Origin: Bradyrhizobium sp. | Lineage (GTDB): Bacteria; Pseudomonadota; Alphaproteobacteria; Rhizobiales; Xanthobacteraceae | DNA: 12,126 nt | Assembly: GCA_028290305.1 (NCBI GenBank) | Contig: JAQGKC010000086.1 | Location: 1 to 12,126, forward strand | Direction: 5' to 3' | Shown: in pieces, positions 8,072-12,126 of the stretch | How positions within the stretch are numbered: position 1 is the first letter of the stretch | How the letters are laid out: every line of letters starts with the position of its first letter | Position numbers and translations under genes: made by a program | The notes under the pieces: model-generated | What the model saw: only the letters and a program-made list of their open reading frames with translations | What the model was told of the DNA's origin: nothing | The model's database searches: none

Positions 8072-8094
8072 TGATCCAACGGACGCATCGAATA

Positions 8095-8110
8095 GCGTGT
8101 GGGGCTGACC
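8095..8110 (-). promoter_or_regulatory. czcB-like leader element shared with the mdtA-like operon
   Basis: Plus-strand GCGTGTGGGG (8095-8104) runs directly into CTGACC (8105-8110), with CGAAT at 8089-8093. The matching blocks upstream of the mdtA-like gene are at 1830-1859, with small spacing differences. CTGACC is also part of the downstream half of the direct-repeat box on the minus strand. On the minus strand TATTCG at 8094-8089 is a possible weak -10 for the pump operon. Confidence 0.35.
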
Positions 8111-8120
8111 TTAACCTTAC
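8103..8120 (-). promoter_or_regulatory. Predicted response-regulator box 1 of the czcBA-like operon
   Basis: Read on the minus strand: GTAAGGTTAAGGTCAGCC. The half-sites GTAAGGTT and GTCAGCCC begin exactly 11 bases apart, the spacing bound by tandem OmpR/PhoB-family dimers. It matches 14 of 18 positions of the consensus GTCAGSTTSGCGTMAGST if either A or C is accepted at position 3, this consensus being drawn from the other two boxes in the window. It ends about 45 bases before the GTG start, close enough to stand in for a -35 element. Confidence 0.5.
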
Positions 8121-8136
8121 GGCTAATTGCTGGGCT

Positions 8137-8154
8137 GTCAGGTTCGCGTCAGGT
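8137..8154 (+). promoter_or_regulatory. Predicted response-regulator box 2, inverted relative to box 1
   Basis: Plus-strand GTCAGGTTCGCGTCAGGT: the 8-base half-site GTCAGGTT is repeated perfectly with an 11-base period (8137-8144 and 8148-8155). It is 14 of 18 identical to the box in front of the response regulator gene. It points away from the pump operon, 16 bases beyond box 1. It could be an upstream activating site, or serve a rightward transcript. Confidence 0.55.
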
Positions 8155-8606
8155 TGGAGGAGGCTGAAATTCGTTCTGGTATGGTAGAGCAACTTCTTGC
8201 CAGCGACGCGAGGAGAGGAGCACAATTGGAACGCCGTCGTGCTGTCACGCAAACCGGAGAGGCAGCTTCAGCCCTCGACGGTGTATTGCCCGGTGGTTCG
8301 TACCCGAACTCTATGACTTACTACACTCAATTACTTGCGCCATGACCGACACAGACCATGTATTGTTTCTACGACCTGGCGACGGATCGTGATGCTAAGC
8401 CAGCGACTAATGTTGAAGCACGAAGGGTGGGGGCAGCGCGTGCCGAAACTCTTGCAGAGGACCGACGAGCAACGAGATGCGCCGATCGGTAGTTGAGTTC
8501 ATCGGCCGTCACCTGCGGAAGATGGGCGGGTTTGTGCCCGCGGCTATTACCGGGGCTAAGCCAACCAATGGGCGCTTCTCTTTTGACCACTCACTTTGGA
8601 AAGCGA

Positions 8607-10016
8607 TTAAGATACCTGGGTCGGAGCCCGGAACCGTACTTGGTCCATCTGCTTCGGCTTTCCGCCACTGCGGCCACCGTGGCGAGTTCGGGCCGTGGGG
8701 AAGACAAGCCGCGCCTCGAAGCCTCCCGCAGATCCCTCAGGCGGCGATGACAGTCGCACGCAGCCTCCTACCTGCTGCATAATACTGTTGACAATGGCAA
8801 GGCCAAGGCCGCGTCCCTGGCCAACCGTCGTGCCGCGTTGGAAGGGTTGCGTCAAGACTTCCATCAAATCCGCGTTCAGCACCGGGCCGCCGCTAACCAC
8901 CCCGATCGTATCCTCGGCCACGAAGACATGGATGGGCTCGTCGGGTGCACCATACCGCACGGCATTCTCGAGAAGATTTCGAATGGCTATGCCTAGAACA
9001 TCGATATCGGAGTGGACGACGAACTCCGTGGTGTCGCCTAACTCCAGCTCCAGTCTTTCCTGAACCCCCCCCTCCCGGCGATACTCGTCCACCAGGACTT
9101 TCAGCGCAGGCACCAGATCCACGGGCTCGAGAACGAGCGCAAGACCTGCCCCCGCTCGAGAAAGTTGCAGCAGTTTCTCAGTCAATTCGCCGAGGCCTTT
9201 AATCTGCCTAATGATCACAACGACCCGCTCGGCATGGCGCCGATCGTTCAGCTGCGCAGACAAGACCTGCATCTGCGCCAGAGCCGCTGCTATGGGCGTT
9301 CTCAATTCGTGAGCGCTGTTGGCAGCGAATTGGCGCTCCGTAGTCAAAGCGCGTTCGAGCCGCTCCAGCAACCGGTTTACCGCGGTATGGATGGGCAGCA
9401 GCTCAGCTGGAAATTGCAGGTCCGGAATCTGCGCGAGGTTGGCTCCGCTACGGGAGCCGATCTCGCTTTGAAGCTTGACCAGCGGCCAAAAGCTACGGCG
9501 TACCGCCCATCGGATTACAATCCAGGAAAGTGGCAGGAATGCCAACAAGGGCGAAATAGCAAGTTCTATGGCTCGACCGATCGCCTCGCGACGGTGAATT
9601 TGCGGCTCTGCGACTTCGAGCCAGTACGAACCGTTCGTTACGGGCGCTGTATAGATTCGATAGTGCGACCCGTCTCGGAAACCAGGGTGCGGGGTTCTGT
9701 CGAAGGGTACTTCTGGCGCATTCGGCGAGCGCAAGATGAGTTGGCCCGTGCCGCTGACGATCTGGTAGGCGATCGCGCGAGGGTCCAGCGCGGGAAGCAG
9801 GTGCTCCCCAAGGGACCGCATAGCTTCCGGCTCCGACAACGACCCCTCCGCGACCGGCATTAGGCGCTGCGCGACCTCCTCCAAGGTATTGTCAAGCCTC
9901 TCGTTCACCTCGAAACGAGTCAGCATCGCAGCGGCGACGCTACCGAGTAGCCAGAGCCCAGCCAGAGCGGACGCTAGTAGCCAGATCAGGCGCGATACGA
10001 TGCTATGGTTTGCCAT
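8607..10016 (-). CDS. Membrane sensor histidine kinase of a two-component system
   Basis: Sensor partner of the response regulator encoded just upstream. From the ATG at 10016 it has 469 residues; a GTG at 10022 overlapping the regulator's stop (TAGTG) would add two and is an equally possible coupled start. Membrane helices lie at about 10-32 and 150-172, enclosing a periplasmic sensing region of about 115 residues. The H-box ERQFAANSAHELRTPIAA has the phosphorylated H236, and the N-box AIRNLLENAVRYG has N347 and N351. The G2 box GQGRGLGLAIV is at 400-409. The G1 box is unusual: where DxGxG is expected the protein has VVSGGPVL, with S375 replacing the aspartate. CusS-type metal sensors carry Asn there, so departures are tolerated in relatives. 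Overall it is QseC/TctE/CusS-like. Metal sensing is inferred from shared promoter boxes with the pump, not from the sensor domain, which has no obvious His/Cys metal site. Confidence 0.9.
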   Translation of the reverse strand: MANHSIVSRLIWLLASALAGLWLLGSVAAAMLTRFEVNERLDNTLEEVAQRLMPVAEGSLSEPEAMRSLGEHLLPALDPRAIAYQIVSGTGQLILRSPNAPEVPFDRTPHPGFRDGSHYRIYTAPVTNGSYWLEVAEPQIHRREAIGRAIELAISPLLAFLPLSWIVIRWAVRRSFWPLVKLQSEIGSRSGANLAQIPDLQFPAELLPIHTAVNRLLERLERALTTERQFAANSAHELRTPIAAALAQMQVLSAQLNDRRHAERVVVIIRQIKGLGELTEKLLQLSRAGAGLALVLEPVDLVPALKVLVDEYRREGGVQERLELELGDTTEFVVHSDIDVLGIAIRNLLENAVRYGAPDEPIHVFVAEDTIGVVSGGPVLNADLMEVLTQPFQRGTTVGQGRGLGLAIVNSIMQQVGGCVRLSSPPEGSAGGFEARLVFPTARTRHGGRSGGKPKQMDQVRFRAPTQVS

Positions 10017-10021
10017 AAACA

Positions 10022-10678
10022 CTAAGCCGTTAAACTGTAGCCGAGACCGCGAATGGTCCGGATGAAGTCTCGGCCAAACTTACGCCGGATCCGGCTTATA
10101 TGCACTTCGATCGCATTGCTTTCGACCTCGCTTCCAAATGCGTAAAGCGCCTCCTCTATCGCCTCCTTGGATACTGTAGAATTTGGGCGCCGGAGCAAGA
10201 CATCGAGCACGGCCCACTCTCGTGCAGTGACTTCCAGCAATTCGCCATTGAGGCGGGCGAGGCGCGCTTCCGGTTCGAGTTCGACAGGCCCAAGATGGAT
10301 TGTCGGGATCGCCTTGCCTTGATAGCGACGCGCGACGGCCTGCAGCCGAGCGTTTAACTCATCAAGATCGAAAGGCTTGACCAGATAGTCGTCCGCCCCG
10401 GCCTTGAGCCCTTCGATCCTATCGCTTACCTGATCACGCGCGGTCAAAATAACAACCGCGAGCGTATCACCCCGCCGCCGCAGTTTTTTCAGCAAGTCCA
10501 AGCCTCGGCCATCCGGCAAATGAAGGTCGAGTAGCAACGCGTCGTAAGGTACTGACCGTAATGCATCGTCCGCGGCGCCGACTTGACGAACCCAGTCGAC
10601 GGCGTGTCCGGCAGCCCGAACATGCTCCTGAACCGCCGAACCGATGTGCGGCTCGTCCTCGACCAATAAAACTCGCAT
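10022..10678 (-). CDS. OmpR-family response regulator (QseB/PmrA-like)
   Basis: DNA-binding response regulator, phosphorylated by the kinase that follows in the same operon. From the ATG at 10678 it has 218 residues; GGAAAGG 7 bases ahead supports this start over a TTG at 10696. The receiver domain (1-115) shows the acidic pocket VEDE (6-9), the phosphate acceptor D51 in LLLDLHLPDG, T79 in VVILTARD and K101 in DDYLVKPFD. The C-terminal winged helix runs from LEVTAREWAVLDVLL to the recognition region ESNAIEVHISRIRRKF and the closing wing IRTIRGLGYSL. Its subfamily binds tandem half-sites with an 11-bp period. Such a box lies 39 bases upstream of this start, and two more precede the czcB-like gene, which suggests autoregulation and control of the pump. 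The stop overlaps or abuts the kinase start. Confidence 0.93.
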   Translation of the reverse strand: MRVLLVEDEPHIGSAVQEHVRAAGHAVDWVRQVGAADDALRSVPYDALLLDLHLPDGRGLDLLKKLRRRGDTLAVVILTARDQVSDRIEGLKAGADDYLVKPFDLDELNARLQAVARRYQGKAIPTIHLGPVELEPEARLARLNGELLEVTAREWAVLDVLLRRPNSTVSKEAIEEALYAFGSEVESNAIEVHISRIRRKFGRDFIRTIRGLGYSLTA

Positions 10679-10716
10679 CGCCGCGCCTTTCCGCAATCAC
10701 GATTCATCCGGCATTT

Positions 10717-10734
10717 AGCTTACGCCAAGCTGAC
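10717..10734 (-). promoter_or_regulatory. Predicted autoregulatory response-regulator box
   Basis: On the minus strand: GTCAGCTTGGCGTAAGCT, with half-sites GTCAGCTT and GTAAGCTA spaced 11 bases apart. It is 14 of 18 identical to box 2 of the pump operon. It ends 38 bases before the regulator's ATG. The same bases also contain a small palindrome, AGCTT-ggcgt-AAGCT, which is probably a by-product of the repeat. Confidence 0.55.
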
Positions 10735-11191
10735 GGCCGAACGCGGGACCGCAAGGATCACGTAAATGCGACCAGTATTTCAAGCGAAACGGCCCCCGGA
10801 TGGACTAGCCGTCACAGGCAAACGGCAGATGGCATCGCGTGGTGAGGTGGGCCAAGGGTCGCTTTCATCCGAGAACAAGCTTCATCATCGCAGAGTGTTG
10901 ATCAGCGTGAGGTCCCGACGCCGATCGGCGAGCTAAGCTATTGATCAACTCTTGGGCTCTGACTCACATGCGGGTGCCGGCCGAAGCCTTTTTCGATTTC
11001 AAAAAAGGCGGAGCACTGGCCTCTCGATATCGGCCAAATCCCGCCCGCTGCCGGCTTCCATACGCTTCATGTCGTCCTTGCGCGCCGACGGCTATCCGTG
11101 ATGGTTCTTCGGAACTCTCATCCAGATGCGACATTGCGGCCTTGTCGATGATCGAAATCTTCCGATCTGGGTGAACCGTGCGTCACGCCAA
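10735..11191. other. Stretch without a convincing gene between the response regulator and the HxlR-type gene
   Basis: About 460 bases holding only short frames without good ribosome sites. Two details stand out. GCCTTTTT and AAAAAGGC (10986-10993 and 11002-11009) form an 8-bp hairpin around an 8-base loop. The minus-strand frame 11091-10999, closed by a TAG upstream, reads KRMEAGSGRDLADIE, which resembles a piece of nucleotidyltransferase-like proteins and may be gene debris. No tRNA-like fold or repeat array was seen. Confidence 0.55.
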
Positions 11192-11596
11192 TCAGGCAGC
11201 TGCCCCATCCTTGCTGCGCTGTTGATCGAAGTCGCGGCGGGCACCCTCGATTGCAGTGCGGTTGGCCTGAGCCCACGCCCAGAGCATATGTAAGGGCACA
11301 ATCAGCGTTTTTCCGCGCTCGGTCAGCTCGTAATCCACCCGGGGCGGATTGGTCGGGTAAACCGTTCGCGTGACGATGCCATCGCGCTCCAGACTCTTCA
11401 GCGTCAGCGTCAGCATGCGTTGCGAGACACCCTCGACCAGCTTGGAGATCTGGCTGTAACGCGTCGGTCCAAGCGAGAGCACGCCGACCACCAGCACGGT
11501 CCACTTGTCGCCGATGTGCGCCAATATGTCCGTGAACGCGCGGCGCTCCTCGGGGGAGTGGCCCGCCTTGCACACATCGATGTGCGTATCGCTCAA
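11192..11596 (-). CDS. HxlR-family transcriptional regulator with a single N-terminal cysteine
   Basis: Winged-helix repressor or activator of the HxlR/MarR-like type, acting as a dimer. A TTG start at 11596 is preceded by a near-perfect AAGGAGG 7 bases ahead, giving 134 residues; the frame extends to 11731, but that extension would cross the ribosome site and the divergent promoter region. Family landmarks are FTDILAHIGDKWTVLVVGVL (21-40), the recognition region RYSQISKLVEGVSQRMLTLT (46-65), LKSLERDGIVTRTVYPTNPP, and YELTERGKTLIVPLHMLWAW. The only cysteine is C9 in DVCKAG, close to where redox-sensing HxlR proteins such as YodB of Bacillus subtilis carry their sensing Cys6. YodB controls an azoreductase gene, and here an azoR-type gene is divergently transcribed 118 bases away. 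Regulation of that gene in response to quinones or other electrophiles is a reasonable inference. Confidence 0.88.
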   Translation of the reverse strand: MSDTHIDVCKAGHSPEERRAFTDILAHIGDKWTVLVVGVLSLGPTRYSQISKLVEGVSQRMLTLTLKSLERDGIVTRTVYPTNPPRVDYELTERGKTLIVPLHMLWAWAQANRTAIEGARRDFDQQRSKDGAAA

Positions 11597-11603
11597 AATA
11601 GTG

Positions 11604-11610
11604 CCTCCTT
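11604..11610 (-). promoter_or_regulatory. Ribosome binding site that sets the TTG start of the HxlR-type gene
   Basis: Minus-strand AAGGAGG, 7 bases before TTG at 11596. It is the strongest Shine-Dalgarno match in the window and no other in-frame start is suitably placed. Confidence 0.75.
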
Positions 11611-11644
11611 GTGCAATTTTCGGCGGGCTGCATCTTAGGGCAAC

Positions 11645-11657
11645 GAACAAAATGTTC
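11645..11657. promoter_or_regulatory. Candidate operator between the divergent HxlR-type and azoR genes
   Basis: A perfect 13-bp inverted repeat, GAACA-AAA-TGTTC, lies 48 bases before the HxlR-type start and 57 bases before the azoR start. HxlR-family dimers bind short palindromes in such shared promoter regions. A second, 8-bp palindrome, TAGCGCTA, is at 11692-11699 next to the azoR ribosome site. Confidence 0.35.
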
Positions 11658-11714
11658 CTAGCGGTTATTCCGTAGGCGGCTCTGACCGATATAGCGCTAA
11701 GGAGACCAGACCAG

Positions 11715-12126
11715 ATGAAGCTCTTACACATCGATTCCAGTATTTCCGGCGGTCAGTCGGTCAGCCGGCAACTTACGGCGAGTATTGTCGCCCGCCTGAA
11801 GCAGACCACACCGGGTCTCGAAATCACCTATCGCGATCTGGCGATAGCACCCGTCCCGCACCAGTCGCCCACCATCCTGTTCGCCAAGATGAAGGCGCTG
11901 TACGAGGCCGGAGCGCTGGCCGGCGACAAAGTCGAAATGCTGGCTGGCGCCGTGCAGGGTGGTGCCAAGGTCGATGCATCGACGCAGGCTGAATTCGCGG
12001 AAACCAACGTCGTGCTCGACGAGTTCCTCGCGGCCGACATCGTCGTGCTCGGCGCTCCGATGTACAATTTCGGGATTCCCAGCCAGCTAAAGGCCTGGAT
12101 TGATTGCCTTGCCTCGCCCGGCAAGA
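11715..12126 (+). CDS. azoR: FMN-dependent NADH-azoreductase / quinone reductase, AzoR type (C-terminus cut off by window edge)
   Basis: Cytoplasmic flavodoxin-like oxidoreductase that in the known family reduces azo dyes and quinones by two-electron transfer from NAD(P)H. I translated 137 residues from the ATG at 11715, out of about 200 usual; the rest lies beyond the window. AAGGAG is 10 bases ahead. MKLLHIDSSISGGQSVSRQL is the N-terminal strand and flavin-phosphate loop (S9 and the S15-S18 region). LAADIVVLGAPMYNFGIPSQ contains the FMN-binding PMYNFGIP motif typical of AzoR/AcpD, followed by LKAWIDCLASPGK; family members commonly have Arg where the Cys stands. It is transcribed away from the HxlR-type gene, and the shared 118-base region probably holds both promoters and the operator. 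Confidence 0.93.
   Translation, partial: MKLLHIDSSISGGQSVSRQLTASIVARLKQTTPGLEITYRDLAIAPVPHQSPTILFAKMKALYEAGALAGDKVEMLAGAVQGGAKVDASTQAEFAETNVVLDEFLAADIVVLGAPMYNFGIPSQLKAWIDCLASPGK

Larger units (their letters stand above)
8059..8606. other. Gene-poor stretch between the metal pump operon and the sensor operon
   Basis: About 550 bases without a convincing gene. The left end (8089-8155) holds the pump's control region: the CGAAT-GCGTGTGGGG-CTGACC element and two 18-bp direct-repeat boxes. To the right there are only short plus-strand frames. One ends at 8345 and could start at an ATG at 8181 (54 residues), or at a TTG at 8226 (39 residues) behind the purine-rich AGGAGAGGAG. Another, of 44 residues, runs 8358-8492. 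None resembles a protein I know. A weak hairpin GCGGG-tttgtg-CCCGC at 8526-8541 lies about 65 bases past the sensor-kinase stop; it lacks a U run. Confidence 0.6.

Noticed and set aside
8393..8494. Plus-strand reading LMLKHEGWGQRVPKLL, faintly like IS3-family transposase text
   Set aside because: Only about 15 residues, without the following RLYREEGL-type motif or any inverted repeats; most likely chance.
8526..8541. GCGGG-tttgtg-CCCGC hairpin as terminator of the sensor operon
   Set aside because: Only 5 bp of stem and no U run on the minus strand; too weak to call a terminator.
9165..9863. Open plus-strand frame of 232 codons
   Set aside because: Antisense to the sensor kinase, with no ribosome site or recognisable motif.
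10679..10696. TTG start six codons upstream of the response regulator ATG
   Set aside because: The AAAGG ribosome site lies inside that extension and is correctly spaced for the ATG at 10678; the receiver domain also begins at MRVLLVEDE.
11597..11731. Longer start for the HxlR-type gene (45 more residues)
   Set aside because: It would swallow the strong AAGGAGG, the palindrome and the azoR start region, and the added residues do not fit the family.

Overview
The window reads as a chromosomal stretch from a GC-rich (about 60% by eye, not computed) Gram-negative bacterium, most likely an alphaproteobacterium of the Hyphomicrobiales type. This rests on the RND pumps, the style of the two-component system, a secreted glycine-rich protein with a Tyr-rich tail, and codon usage dominated by G/C third positions. 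The taxonomic call is inference. I saw no RNA gene, insertion sequence, CRISPR array or integration site.

Layout, left to right. (1) 1-1734, minus strand: an MdtA-type adaptor followed by the N-terminal 192 residues of an MdtB/MdtC-type RND permease that runs off the left edge. (2) 1963-2301, minus: a small secreted glycine-rich protein of unknown function built on a 13-residue repeat, followed by a long imperfect hairpin at 1862-1908. (3) 2446-3399, minus: OxyR with both redox cysteines. (4) 3519-8058, minus: a CzcB-like adaptor and a CzcA-like heavy-metal permease in one operon, with no outer-membrane channel gene beside them. (5) 8059-8606: a gene-poor stretch whose left end holds the pump's control region. 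(6) 8607-10678, minus: an OmpR-family response regulator and its membrane sensor kinase in one operon. (7) 10679-11191: no convincing gene. (8) 11192-12126: a divergent pair, an HxlR-family repressor with one N-terminal cysteine (minus) and the first 137 residues of an AzoR-type azoreductase (plus, runs off the right edge).

How the parts may work together. Everything recognisable concerns envelope export or redox stress: two RND pumps, OxyR, an azo/quinone reductase with a possible thiol-sensing repressor, and a sensor pair. The most informative signal is non-coding. An 18-bp direct-repeat motif with an 11-bp period, approximately GTCAGSTTSGCGTMAGST, occurs twice in opposite orientation in front of the metal pump operon and once in front of the response regulator gene. 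This is the pattern expected if the response regulator controls both itself and the czcBA-like pump. A second shared element, GCGTGTGGGG followed by CTGACC, lies upstream of both pump operons. No wholly new type of system was identified; the interest lies in the regulatory wiring.
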